Assembly (NCBI RefSeq): GCF_008642335.1
Contig: NZ_CP029191.1
Span: 7,502,001 to 7,566,000, forward strand
From: Streptomyces venezuelae
Lineage (GTDB): Bacteria; Actinomycetota; Actinomycetes; Streptomycetales; Streptomycetaceae
Reading direction: 5' to 3'
Length of the DNA: 64,000 nt
A program made the position numbers and the translations under genes. The notes under the pieces are model-generated. The model did not search any database. It was not told the origin of the DNA and was given only the letters and a program-made list of their open reading frames with translations. Positions 8,601-15,363 of this stretch are shown here, piece after piece. Positions within the stretch are counted from its first letter, which is position 1. The number at the start of each line of letters is the position of its first letter.

Positions 8601-9350
8601 ATGTCGTCCCCCCTGTCCGCCGCGGACTTTCTCGCCGCCCTGAAGGGCGAAGGCCTGGTCGTCGTCCAGCATGGCGACTGGCGCACCCACAACCGCAACC
8701 ACATGGGGCCGTGGGGTCCGGTGCACGGCGTGATGATCCATCACACGGTGACCCAGGGCAGCGCCCGCACGGTGGAGATCTGTTACCGGGGCTACGCGGG
8801 GCTTCCGGGCCCGCTCTGCCACGGCGTCATCACCAAGGACGGCCGCGTCCATCTGGTCGGCTACGGCCGCGCCAACCACGCGGGCCTCGGCGACGACGAC
8901 GTGCTGCGCGCGGTTGTCGCCGAGAAGCCGCTGCCCGCCGACAACGAGGCGAACACCGACGGCAACCGCGCCTTCTACGGCTTCGAGTGCGAGAACCTCG
9001 GGGACGGCCGCGACCCCTGGCCGGCCGTGCAGCTGGAGGCCATCGAGAAGGCGTCCGCCGCGCTATGCCGCGCGCATGGCTGGTCCGAGCGGTCCGTCAT
9101 CGGTCACCTGGAGTGGCAGCCGGGCAAGTCCGATCCGCGCGGCTTCACCATGGGCGGGATGCGCGAGCGGGTGAAGCGCCGCCTGGCAGCGCGTCCGCCC
9201 CACACGGTCCGTCCCGGCGAGCATCTGGCCAGCATCAGCGCGCTGTACGACGTGCCGTGGATGGCCATCGCCAAGGCCAACGGCCTCAAGTCCCCCTACC
9301 GGATCTACCCCGGTCAGGAACTGAAGATCCCAGAAGTGAGGCAGTCATGA
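8601..9350 (+). CDS. Phage endolysin: N-acetylmuramoyl-L-alanine amidase with C-terminal LysM domain
   Basis: A 249-residue protein. Residues 35-190 form an amidase_2/PGRP-type domain that cuts the bond between muramic acid and L-Ala in peptidoglycan. The zinc-site motifs are visible: GVMIHHTV near residue 47, GYGRANHAG near 93, and the later HLEWQPGKSDP near 172. Residues 197-245 are a LysM cell-wall-binding domain (HTVRPGEHLASISALYDV ending YPGQELKIPE). There is no signal peptide, so export depends on the holin encoded next to it, whose ATG overlaps this stop (ATGA). The whole is of normal size for an actinophage lysin. Confidence 0.9.
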   Translation: MSSPLSAADFLAALKGEGLVVVQHGDWRTHNRNHMGPWGPVHGVMIHHTVTQGSARTVEICYRGYAGLPGPLCHGVITKDGRVHLVGYGRANHAGLGDDDVLRAVVAEKPLPADNEANTDGNRAFYGFECENLGDGRDPWPAVQLEAIEKASAALCRAHGWSERSVIGHLEWQPGKSDPRGFTMGGMRERVKRRLAARPPHTVRPGEHLASISALYDVPWMAIAKANGLKSPYRIYPGQELKIPEVRQS

Positions 9351-9535
9351 AGGTCTCGAAGTACGCCAAGGCGGTCGTCGCCGGACTGGCCGCAGGCGCC
9401 GCGTCGCTCGCCACGGCGATGGCCGACGGCTCCCTGAGCACGCAGGAAGGGCTCACGGCAGTGGCCGCGGTGCTCGCCGCCTGGGGTCTGACCTGGGCCG
9501 TGCCGAACAAGCCGCAGGGCCCGCAGGGTCTGTGA
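9347..9535 (+). CDS. Putative phage holin
   Basis: A 62-residue protein whose start overlaps the endolysin stop. A basic N-terminus (KVSKYAKA) precedes a hydrophobic Ala-rich helix at residues 8-26, then a turn (DGSLSTQEG) and a second hydrophobic helix (LTAVAAVLAAWGLTWAV), ending in a Pro/Gln-rich tail. Two short helices with a charged end, placed directly after the endolysin and before a strong terminator, fit a holin, which makes the membrane holes that release the lysin. It is called from layout and position. Confidence 0.7.
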   Translation: MKVSKYAKAVVAGLAAGAASLATAMADGSLSTQEGLTAVAAVLAAWGLTWAVPNKPQGPQGL

Positions 9536-9550
9536 TCCGAGCGCAGCAAA

Positions 9551-9582
9551 GCCCCCTTCACCTTCGGGTGAAGGGGGCTTCT
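9551..9582 (+). terminator. Rho-independent terminator after the lysis genes
   Basis: A perfect 12-bp stem (gcccccttcacc paired with ggtgaagggggc) with a TTCG tetraloop, followed by TTCTTC. It closes the late operon 16 bases after the holin stop and also faces the convergent minus-strand genes. Confidence 0.85.
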
Positions 9583-9592
9583 TCGCGTGGAA

Positions 9593-9883
9593 TCAGGAGG
9601 ACTCCGGCGCGTAGATGTTGGCGACCAGCACGACGCTCGGGCCCTCTTCGCCGTCTGCTGTGACGGTCGCGCGAAGCAGCACGTACTCATCGCTCCTGGT
9701 CTCGCGCCACCGCGTGGCACCGAGGTGATCGGCCCACTGCTCGAACGCCGCGCGGTCCTTCGCCGGTTCGCCGGAGTTGGCGTGGCCGAGGGCGGCGCCT
9801 GCGCACGTCGTCGTCCAGTCGAGACGCGGCAGTCCGGCGGCTCTGCCCTGGGCGCGCAGGGCATGTATCGCAGGCGAGGCCAC
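9593..9883 (-). CDS. Hypothetical prophage protein
   Basis: A 96-residue protein; the GTG at 9883 is chosen because it lies one base after the stop of the upstream gene (TGACGTG). No signal or membrane segment is seen. The C-terminal half (FEQWADHLGATRWRETRSDEYVLLRATVTADGE) looks like a small alpha/beta domain. It forms a two-gene minus-strand unit with the next gene, opposed to the lysis operon. No family is recognised; such units are often expressed in the lysogen. Confidence 0.5.
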   Translation of the reverse strand: MASPAIHALRAQGRAAGLPRLDWTTTCAGAALGHANSGEPAKDRAAFEQWADHLGATRWRETRSDEYVLLRATVTADGEEGPSVVLVANIYAPESS

Positions 9884-9884
9884 G

Positions 9885-10229
9885 TCAGCGCCTGCACAGT
9901 TCGACGAGACTGGCGTTGCCCTCGTACCAGCGGCGCACCGTGGTGCCCTCGATCCCCGGTCGGCCGAAAAGCGGGACGCCCGGGGTACGGAAGTCGGCTT
10001 CCTGCACCGTCCAGGCTCCGGTGATGTGCCAGTACATGCCCAGTGCGTCATTGCGACGGCACTGATGCAGGGTCATGGTCGCGAGCGGCGCTTCGGGGTG
10101 ATCCGGGAACGGGCACACCTCGACGGGCTCGGGGACGATCGTGCCGTCCTCGCGGGCGCGGTAGATGCGGACCTCGTCCCTGAAGTCGAAGGCGCGGTAC
10201 GTGACGGTCCTGCTGAGTGTGACGCTCAT
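9885..10229 (-). CDS. Hypothetical prophage protein
   Basis: A 114-residue soluble protein starting at an ATG with a GGGGGGA-type site just upstream. It has a beta-rich look (VTYRAFDFRDEVRIYRAREDGTIVPEPVEVC) and a well-kept aromatic C-terminal half (YWHITGAWTVQEADF). It is the first gene of a minus-strand pair. No motif suggests an enzyme and no family is recognised. Confidence 0.55.
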   Translation of the reverse strand: MSVTLSRTVTYRAFDFRDEVRIYRAREDGTIVPEPVEVCPFPDHPEAPLATMTLHQCRRNDALGMYWHITGAWTVQEADFRTPGVPLFGRPGIEGTTVRRWYEGNASLVELCRR

Positions 10230-10313
10230 GATCCCCCCTGACAGGCGGCGGGTGCTTCCTTTTCTGTATTACGAGAATTCTGCGAGGTCTTGTCACCGTC
10301 AAGGGGGTGCGCC

Positions 10314-10553
10314 ATGATTTTCTGCATGACAGAAACCGACGGCCCGAAGAAGCGCGGACGCCCTGCGACCGGCAGCGGCGAAGGGGCTTCGGTGCGCGTC
10401 GCGTCCGAGGTGAAGGCGGCCTTCGACGGTGCTGTCGCAGCGGCGGGCTCGAACCGCTCCAAGGTCACGGAGCAGCTGTGGGCGTGGTTCGCTGGCATGC
10501 CCGGCGCCAAGCTTCCCGAGCGTCCCGGCGACGCGAAGCCCCCGGTCCGGTGA
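10314..10553 (+). CDS. Small AT-hook-like DNA-binding protein
   Basis: A 79-residue protein. The ATG at 10314 has an AAGGGGG site about 8 bases before it; an in-frame ATG at 10326 is the alternative. Near the N-terminus is KKRGRPATG, an AT-hook type GRP core that can bind the DNA minor groove. The following VRVASEVKAAFDGAVAAAGSNRSKVTEQLWAWF segment resembles the helices of short regulators. A small regulatory or nucleoid-type role is likely but not shown. It is divergent from the 10229 minus-strand gene, sharing an upstream region that has the AT-richer stretch ctgtattacgagaattc. Confidence 0.55.
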   Translation: MIFCMTETDGPKKRGRPATGSGEGASVRVASEVKAAFDGAVAAAGSNRSKVTEQLWAWFAGMPGAKLPERPGDAKPPVR

Positions 10554-10565
10554 GGGCCGGGGGCT
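10537..10565 (+). terminator. Hairpin terminator overlapping the end of the AT-hook gene
   Basis: A 9-bp perfect stem (agcccccgg with ccgggggct) includes the stop codon region and is followed by CTTTC. It separates this gene from the convergent gene at 10578. Confidence 0.7.
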
Positions 10566-10577
10566 CTTTCGCATGCC

Positions 10578-10772
10578 CTACTTCAGCGTGCCGTCCTTCT
10601 TGAGCTGCTTGATGTAGGCCCGGTCGCTGCGTGCCTTCTTGATCTTGCCCACGTTCTCCTTCGTGGTGGCGGTCCGGCGCTTGGCCGCACCCATCCGCGT
10701 CCGGTAGAAGGGCGTGATCAGTTGCCGCAGGAACGGGTGCTTCGCGTCGCGGCTCCGTGGAATCTCACCCAT
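10578..10772 (-). CDS. Small basic protein (unknown function)
   Basis: A 64-residue Lys/Arg-rich protein. The ATG at 10772 is chosen for the GGGGAGGGGG stretch upstream; a longer frame from 10874 lacks such a site. The sequence MGEIPRSRDAKHPFLRQLI and the later TTKENVGKIKKARSDRAYIKQL suggest a nucleic-acid-binding helix protein. No family is recognised. Confidence 0.45.
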   Translation of the reverse strand: MGEIPRSRDAKHPFLRQLITPFYRTRMGAAKRRTATTKENVGKIKKARSDRAYIKQLKKDGTLK

Positions 10773-10867
10773 GCCGCCCCCTCCCCTTTTGCCCATCGAC
10801 GGTACTCCGCTCCTGACCGGTGGCCACTGCACGTGCGACGCCGTGCCGGGCGTCGCACCCTGGAGAC

Positions 10868-11080
10868 ATGGCACCCGAGATAGTTGTCCACCGCCCCTCC
10901 CCGAGCGGCGGCCGCCGCGTCACCGTGGGCACCGCCATCCTGGGGCTGGCCCACGACGACCGCGATCTGATCGAGTTTCTGCGCCGGGCCGGCCTGGAGG
11001 ATGCCGAGGCCCTGGTGCTCGGGGACTCGAAGCTCATCCACTGGCGCGGCGGGCGCGCACACGAGTACGAGGCGGCGTAG
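10868..11080 (+). CDS. Small conserved Streptomyces-type protein, paralogue of the gene at 26891-27103
   Basis: A 70-residue protein starting at an ATG six bases after a TGGAGA site. Its line EIVVHRPSPSGGRRVTV, the LLRRAGL-like FLRRAGLEDAEALV stretch and the WRGG end align without gaps of note with the 70-residue chromosomal protein at 26891-27103 (IVVHPPAADGGRQVTV, LLRRAGLGEADIAL, EWRGAP). It therefore belongs to a small repeated family in this genome, function unknown. Having one copy inside the prophage and one outside suggests exchange between phage and host. Confidence 0.6.
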   Translation: MAPEIVVHRPSPSGGRRVTVGTAILGLAHDDRDLIEFLRRAGLEDAEALVLGDSKLIHWRGGRAHEYEAA

Positions 11081-11146
11081 TACATCCCTGTGGCGGGTTG
11101 AGTGATTCGGGCTTCCGCCCCTGCGTTGATCGGGGAAGATCTCAGC

Positions 11147-11347
11147 ATGGATATTGATCCCGCATTCGCGGCGGAGCTGAAGGCAGCCCTGAACAGGCGC
11201 GGCATCGAACTGCCGTGGGCGGATCTTGAGGTGGTGGAGACGTTTTGGCGCGCTGCCGACGGGCTGACGGTGGACCAGGCCGTCAACGTGGCCGCAGCGG
11301 TGCGCGCGGGTATCGAGCACGGACGGATCACCGGGCGCCAGTCCTGA
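11147..11347 (+). CDS. Small hypothetical protein
   Basis: A 66-residue mainly helical acidic protein (DPAFAAELKAALNRRGIELPWADLEVVETFW, then VDQAVNVAAAVRAGIEHG). The ATG at 11147 is preceded by a GGGAAGA site; the upstream GTG at 11102 would give an unlikely N-terminus. It lies among several tiny same-strand genes of the prophage. No family is recognised. Confidence 0.5.
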   Translation: MDIDPAFAAELKAALNRRGIELPWADLEVVETFWRAADGLTVDQAVNVAAAVRAGIEHGRITGRQS

Positions 11348-11396
11348 ATATCCACAGGCGCACCTATTCTCTGGCCCGCTGCCCTACGGTGCGGGC

Positions 11397-11573
11397 ATGG
11401 ATGACGAGACGTGCCTGCCGCTGCTGACGCTGGCCGAAGCCCACGACGTCATGGACGTCCTCGCCCGCGCCACGGCGAGCGGCGACGCGGAAGCGGAGCG
11501 GCTGCTGAGCGAGCTGGCCGCGCGGGTGCCGTCGCGAACGGGTGACACCCCGAACGTCCGTGCCGCATGGTGA
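11397..11573 (+). CDS. Small hypothetical protein
   Basis: A 58-residue reading frame from the ATG at 11397 to a TGA at 11571, with strongly G/C-biased third positions as expected for a real gene. The product is a single amphipathic helix-rich chain (LTLAEAHDVMDVLARATASG, then AERLLSELAARVPSRTGD). No strong ribosome site is visible just upstream (GGTGCGGGC). No family is recognised; the opposite strand also has open frames here, so confidence is moderate. Confidence 0.4.
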   Translation: MDDETCLPLLTLAEAHDVMDVLARATASGDAEAERLLSELAARVPSRTGDTPNVRAAW

Positions 11574-11703
11574 TCATGGAGCGGCGGCGCGTACGGTCGG
11601 GGCGTGCCCGGCGGAACGGGGCCGCGACCTCTGTGCAGTGCTTGCGTCGCTCCACTACGGCGTGCGGCTGCCTCTCTCCAGTGGTCATCAGTCCGCCGGG
11701 CCA

Positions 11704-12555
11704 CTACCGCGCCGTCAGCGCCCGTCTGGCGGCGTTGATGATGTTGTGGGCGTCGGCGCCGTAGACGGCGGACTCGCGCAGGGTTGCCCAGGTGCGCAGG
11801 TACGTGCGGACGTTCGCTGCCTCGTCGACCCACAGCTCTGCGTGCCACGTCTCCACGATCACGCGCTGGTCGTCGTACACCCAGAAGCCCGTGGCGGGCG
11901 GGATCTTCAGGGATGCCGTCAGCGGGACGATCCCCAGCTCCACGGTGTCGAGCCCGATCGCACCGGTCAGCCGGTCGAGCTGTGCGGCCAGCACCGACGG
12001 CGGGCAGATGAGGGCCTGGAGCGCCGCCTCCCACATGATGATGTGGAACCGCTTGGTGGAGTCGTACAGCGTCTCCTGGCGCCTCATGCGCGCACGCACC
12101 GCGGCTTCGGCATCCTGGGGTGTGCCTTGCAGTTCCGCGTACCGGTGGAAGATGGCGCGGGCGTAATCCGGGGTCTGGAGAATCCCCATGACCATGGCCG
12201 GTTCCCAGCCCCGGAAGAGCTTGGCGGCGGCGTGTTCCCGGTTGTGCACCTGCTGCACCGTGCGGTGTCCGCCCGCGAGCTGGCGGCGCCACGGCCTGAT
12301 CCGGGACTCTATGCTGCGCAGCATCCCCTTGAGTTCATCGGCTGCTTCCGGCTGGCCGCATCCTTTCGCGAAGGCCTCCAAGTCCTCGGCTGTCGCCGTC
12401 TGCTGGCCGCGCTCCAGGCGGCTGACCTTCGACTGCGCCCATCCGGCGCGTTCGGCCAGCTCGCTACCGGTGAGCCGACTACCAGGGGCGTTGACTCTCA
12501 AGTCCCGCAGCCGCAGTCCGAGTGCTTCTCGTGCCTGCTGGTAGTCGGTACTCAC
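11704..12555 (-). CDS. WhiJ/Scr1-type DNA-binding protein (XRE helix-turn-helix plus DUF5753)
   Basis: A 283-residue protein. Residues 10-75 hold an XRE helix-turn-helix (LTGSELAERAGWAQSKVSRLERGQ). Residues 95-275 match the DUF5753 ligand/partner domain (the conserved EPAMVMGILQTPDYARAIF start, a RMRRQETLYD stretch, and the TWHAELWVD-containing end). In Streptomyces such proteins (the WhiJ and AbaA-linked families) act with small acidic or DUF397/DUF6879 partners to control development or antibiotic production. Here the next gene on the same strand encodes a DUF6879-type partner and the opposite strand has tiny companion genes, so it looks like a complete WhiJ-like module carried by the prophage. 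Target genes are unknown. Confidence 0.85.
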   Translation of the reverse strand: MSTDYQQAREALGLRLRDLRVNAPGSRLTGSELAERAGWAQSKVSRLERGQQTATAEDLEAFAKGCGQPEAADELKGMLRSIESRIRPWRRQLAGGHRTVQQVHNREHAAAKLFRGWEPAMVMGILQTPDYARAIFHRYAELQGTPQDAEAAVRARMRRQETLYDSTKRFHIIMWEAALQALICPPSVLAAQLDRLTGAIGLDTVELGIVPLTASLKIPPATGFWVYDDQRVIVETWHAELWVDEAANVRTYLRTWATLRESAVYGADAHNIINAARRALTAR

Positions 12556-12568
12556 CGCATCACTCTCG

Positions 12569-13321
12569 CTACTTCTCCGCGACCACCCGGGCCGCGGCTT
12601 CCTGATAGGGGACGGCGTAGTGCATCGCCGCGTCCCGCGCCTGGGCGTACCGGTTCACTGCCACCGGTTCGGTGATGAGTTCGACGTCTTGCAGGTTGTC
12701 GTCGTCATCGAAGTTGAGCAGGGCGACCAGCCGGGAATCGAAGATCCAGAAGTCCTCTGCCGGAAGGTTCAGCCGGTCGGCATCGCGGCGCCACAGGCTC
12801 CGGATGTCTTCGCCGACCGCGCTGTTCCTGCGCGCGTTGTCGAGCAGGTAGAGCTGCCCAGGCGTGGGCGGCTCGTCGATGATCCGCACGCGGCCGAAGG
12901 TCTTGCCGAGTGCGGTCTGTTCGCGCCGCTCCTTGCACCACGCGGCATCGACGCCGTCCCAGTCCACCGGGCGGCCGGCGAGGAACTGGGCATAGGTGTC
13001 CGTTCCTTCGTCGCTCGCGTACCGGCGCCGCGTCTCCAAGCGCCAGGCGGTGTGCTCGAACTGCGTGAACAGCCGGTCGAACTCGTCGAGACCGATGATG
13101 TCCGGCACGCGCTGAACCTCCTTGGGGCCGAAGTCCACCAGCAGTTGCGGTGGTACGACGATCGCTGTCTCGCCTGCTCCGAAGTGCCGGAGCTGGGCAA
13201 GGTCTTCCGGGTCGGTGACCGGGGGGCCGTGCACGATGATCTCACCGGTCTCAAGGTCTTCATGGAGGGCGGGGCAGCCGTTGACGCCGCTGCCCGTGCC
13301 GTTGAAGCGCAGATGCCGCAT
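12569..13321 (-). CDS. DUF6879-type protein with fused N-terminal partner domain
   Basis: A 250-residue protein 13 bases upstream of the WhiJ-like gene, in the same operon. Residues about 75-250 match the DUF6879 pattern (FDRLFTQFEHTAWRLETRRRYASDEG, then a GQLYLLDNAR-like segment, RDADRLNLPAEDFWIFDSR and the VRY/NRYAQARDAA end). Residues 1-68 (RFNGTGSGVNGCPALHEDLETGEIIVHGPP and on) resemble a separate small protein that usually stands just upstream of DUF6879 genes in Streptomyces, as far as I recall; here both are one chain. The role is unknown but the steady pairing with HTH-DUF5753 proteins points to a regulatory partner. Confidence 0.7.
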   Translation of the reverse strand: MRHLRFNGTGSGVNGCPALHEDLETGEIIVHGPPVTDPEDLAQLRHFGAGETAIVVPPQLLVDFGPKEVQRVPDIIGLDEFDRLFTQFEHTAWRLETRRRYASDEGTDTYAQFLAGRPVDWDGVDAAWCKERREQTALGKTFGRVRIIDEPPTPGQLYLLDNARRNSAVGEDIRSLWRRDADRLNLPAEDFWIFDSRLVALLNFDDDDNLQDVELITEPVAVNRYAQARDAAMHYAVPYQEAAARVVAEK

Positions 13322-13492
13322 GACCGTTCCCTTCGCTGGACGGTGATCCGTTCAGCATCGGGCGGCATCGATATCTGCGGTACAGCGTCTCGCCGAACCC
13401 GCGCGCATGCAGCCGCATTTCCGGCCAACCGCCGCGCATAATCGCGCATAGTGCCTCGCGGCCACCACTCCTGCCTCCCTACCGTCCTGGTC

Positions 13493-13708
13493 ATGGCCAC
13501 TACGCACGAACCGCAGGAAGCCGACCCGTACATGGCGACCGAGACGCTGAGGGCAGCGCTCGGGGAGGCGGGGATCATCTTCCCCTCTCTCGGTGTGGAT
13601 TTCGGGTCGCCGTACCTGGGTCTGGTCCAGCTGGGGTGCGTCCGCGCCGATGTGGCCATACGGCTGGCTGAACATCTCCGGCGAGGGGGTCCTCGAAGTG
13701 GACAGTGA
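13493..13708 (+). CDS. Small protein of the WhiJ-type module, first of a coupled four-gene operon
   Basis: A 71-residue protein divergent from the DUF6879 gene across a 170-bp shared promoter region. The ATG at 13493 is used; an ATG at 13532 is possible. The line ETLRAALGEAGIIFPSLGVDF and the following RADVAIRLAEHL are of a kind often met beside WhiJ-like genes in Streptomyces. Its stop overlaps the next start by 11 bases. Function unknown. Confidence 0.6.
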   Translation: MATTHEPQEADPYMATETLRAALGEAGIIFPSLGVDFGSPYLGLVQLGCVRADVAIRLAEHLRRGGPRSGQ

Positions 13709-13913
13709 GTGGGAGAAAGGCAGTCTGGTTATCGATACGGTGCGCCAGCGCCTGGGACGCGTCATGGACAGCCTGGGGCCCGGCCGTGTCCAGCTGCGCC
13801 CCCCTGGCGGCGGTCTGGAGTGGGACGCCGACGCCGATCATGTCCGTGCGGCCCGCGGGGATGAGATTCTGCGCGTAGCGTCCGCTCGGCCTCCCGCTGG
13901 CAGGCCGTCATGA
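13698..13913 (+). CDS. Small hypothetical protein (coupled operon, second gene)
   Basis: A 71-residue protein from a GTG overlapping the previous gene by 11 bases and followed by an ATGA overlap with the next. It carries DTVRQRLGRVMDSLGPGRVQLRPPGGGLEW, a compact domain found in small proteins of Streptomyces and phages, and a basic end. Tight overlaps on both sides support translation. Function unknown. Confidence 0.6.
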   Translation: MDSEWEKGSLVIDTVRQRLGRVMDSLGPGRVQLRPPGGGLEWDADADHVRAARGDEILRVASARPPAGRPS

Positions 13914-14113
13914 GGACCAAGCCCGCGGCCAGGGAGCTGTCACCCGAGTGCGAGGTGGGCATGTGCAGTCTGTGCCCCGGCGACGGAATCGAGGCCTACG
14001 CCCCGGGCAAGCGGCCGCCGACCGAGCCGCCCATCTTCGTCCGGCGCTGCGACCACGGTTGCAGCCACGGAGGAACGCGCAGGATCCCCAGGGCGCCCTG
14101 GCGGCCGTCGTGA
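13910..14113 (+). CDS. Small cysteine-containing protein (coupled operon, third gene)
   Basis: A 67-residue protein whose ATG overlaps the previous stop. It has CEVGMCSLCPGDG and, later, RRCDHGCSHGG, so six Cys/His-type ligands could bind zinc. A similar layout is seen in short companion proteins of WhiJ-like modules. Its stop overlaps the next GTG (GTGA). Function unknown. Confidence 0.55.
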   Translation: MRTKPAARELSPECEVGMCSLCPGDGIEAYAPGKRPPTEPPIFVRRCDHGCSHGGTRRIPRAPWRPS

Positions 14114-14307
14114 GCGCCGGGTGCCGGGGGTGCGAGGACCCGGTCGACGAGCCGGTGCCGGTGGCGCTGGAGCATTCCAACTCGGCAGGCGGGCGTTTGG
14201 TGCGGATGTGCACCGCATGCCGCCAGCGGTTCCAGATGATCCCGCTGGACGAGCACCCGCCGGACAGCCCCGGCTTCCCCATCTTCGCGACCCCACCCAG
14301 AGCGTGA
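14110..14307 (+). CDS. Small zinc-ribbon-like protein (coupled operon, fourth gene)
   Basis: A 65-residue protein starting at a GTG that overlaps the previous stop. Two CxxC pairs (GCRGCED near residue 6 and MCTACRQR near residue 36) make a likely zinc ribbon. The C-terminus (PPDSPGFPIFATPPRA) is Pro-rich. It ends inside an inverted repeat (14304-14357). Function unknown. Confidence 0.55.
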   Translation: MSAGCRGCEDPVDEPVPVALEHSNSAGGRLVRMCTACRQRFQMIPLDEHPPDSPGFPIFATPPRA

Positions 14308-14418
14308 TCCGCAGCGGAGGACGGCAGTCTTCCCGTACGGGCTCTGCTGCGGATCACTGCCCCTGATCAAGGGGCGCCGACGTGTCCTCGTTCCTCTTGC
14401 TGGGGGAGCGGGGACACG
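14304..14418 (+). terminator. Two successive hairpins after the four-gene operon
   Basis: The first is gtgatccgcag (14304-14314) with ctgcggatcac (14347-14357), an 11-bp perfect stem with a 32-base loop. The second is a 16-pair stem at 14381-14396/14403-14418 with a 6-base loop. Three of its pairs are G-U in the plus-strand transcript but would be A-C in the minus strand, so the structure is meant to work in plus-strand RNA. Together they probably end or shield the operon transcript. No T-run follows, so it might instead be part of a structured RNA. Confidence 0.5.
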
Positions 14419-14664
14419 GTCGTCTGTCGTAGGCGCCTCTCACTCTGCGTCGCCGTTCACACCCCGTGTGCTGCCCGTGCGCGCATATATCTGACGCGCA
14501 CGCTCACCCGGTCCTGTGCACAGTGCAACCGTGGCATATGCGCACGTGGCCGGTTCCGTCCCCCGAGGCCGGTCACGTGCGCCCCTTGTCACTGACGTGG
14601 TGTCACATCGCGTGGCCGGTACGGGTGGTACGTCCCATCCGCGATCAAGGAGGTGCAGAAAATC

Positions 14665-14976
14665 ATGAAGTGGTTCCTGCGGGACGCGTTGACACCCGGA
14701 CCACGCGGAGGAATATGGACCACCTCACCGAGCGTGGTTAATTCCTCCATCCGGTGGGCGACAACAGGGGATCTTTCCCATAGCCCGAAGGGCGCGCGAA
14801 AGCGTGGTCACCCGGACCAGAACACGGGGGTATTGCTAAGCCGGTACTCACCTGGACCGGAGCCCAAGCGTCGGGTGTCACATCCCTGGGCGCTGTACGA
14901 CCCCGATCAACAGGGGATGCGGCCACGGCCTATCGAGCCGAGTCACGAAGGTGACGCATGGTCAAACTTCAGGTAG
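14665..14976 (+). CDS. Doubtful reading frame within the hairpin-rich block
   Basis: A 103-residue frame from an ATG 11 bases after a perfect AAGGAGG; a GTG at 14653 overlaps that site. The product is basic and rich in Pro/Ser/Gly (GPRGGIWTTSPSVVNSSIRW and onward) with no recognisable domain. Third-position G+C is much lower than in the neighbouring genes, and hairpins lie inside it. It may be a foreign gene, a leader region, or no gene at all. Confidence 0.2.
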   Translation: MKWFLRDALTPGPRGGIWTTSPSVVNSSIRWATTGDLSHSPKGARKRGHPDQNTGVLLSRYSPGPEPKRRVSHPWALYDPDQQGMRPRPIEPSHEGDAWSNFR

Positions 14977-15011
14977 CACAAGCGAAAGAACGATGTGACG
15001 TGCATCGCGTC

Positions 15012-15058
15012 GTGATCACACCGGGTCGCCCGTCCCTCTAAACGGTGTCAGTGATCAC
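15012..15058. promoter_or_regulatory. Twin GTGATCAC palindromes, possible operator pair
   Basis: The exact 8-base palindrome GTGATCAC occurs at 15012-15019 and 15051-15058, upstream of the small gene at 15196. A repeated palindrome in a phage control region suggests a dimeric repressor site. No footprint or regulator assignment is possible from sequence. Confidence 0.3.
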
Positions 15059-15195
15059 GGCGCGGCGCACGCATCCCGCCCCGGCGACGGCTCAGGCCGT
15101 GTCCTTCGATGGAAGCCGGGGCACGAGCGCACCCCACAGCGCAAGGCAGCCCAGACCCCGCTGCTGTCCCGATGAACCTTCGAGGGGAGTGCAGC

Positions 15196-15363
15196 GTGGC
15201 GACCGGGGCCGACGAGGAAGCCAACCGCCAGGCGTGGGCGCGGGACATGGTGCGCGGACTGCCGCCCATGGACCAGGAGGACGTGGAAGATCTCGAATGT
15301 CTGCGTGACCTGCTGCACGGTGACAGTGCCGTCACCGATGAGGAGCGGGAGGAATCGGCTTAG
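15196..15363 (+). CDS. Small acidic protein (unknown function)
   Basis: A 55-residue protein from a GTG with a GAGGGGAG site 4-5 bases upstream; an ATG at 15172 would add eight residues but lacks such a site. The sequence is strongly acidic (DQEDVEDLECLRDLLHGD, then TDEEREESA). Its end overlaps the tail of the convergent recombinase relic by 32 bases. No family is recognised. Confidence 0.5.
   Translation: MATGADEEANRQAWARDMVRGLPPMDQEDVEDLECLRDLLHGDSAVTDEEREESA

Larger units (their letters stand above)
14308..15195. other. Hairpin-rich block without a convincing gene
   Basis: In about 890 bases I see several inverted repeats and only weak frames. Besides the two hairpins at the start there are gtgcgcg/cgcgcac (14477-14501), a 14-bp stem with one G-U (14540-14553 with 14569-14582), and a nested hairpin that includes a strong ribosome-binding site (14707-14748). 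Two exact GTGATCAC palindromes also lie 39 bases apart (15012 and 15051). The composition is clearly less G+C-biased than nearby genes, and short phrases recur (cacccggacca-like at three places, caacaggggat twice). It may hold regulatory RNA, operators or a small unrecognised gene. Confidence 0.5.

Noticed and set aside
14466..14741. Reading frame of 91 codons with many Cys/His/Trp residues
   Set aside because: No ribosome site, third positions not G/C-biased, and several hairpins lie inside it; treated as part of the non-coding block.
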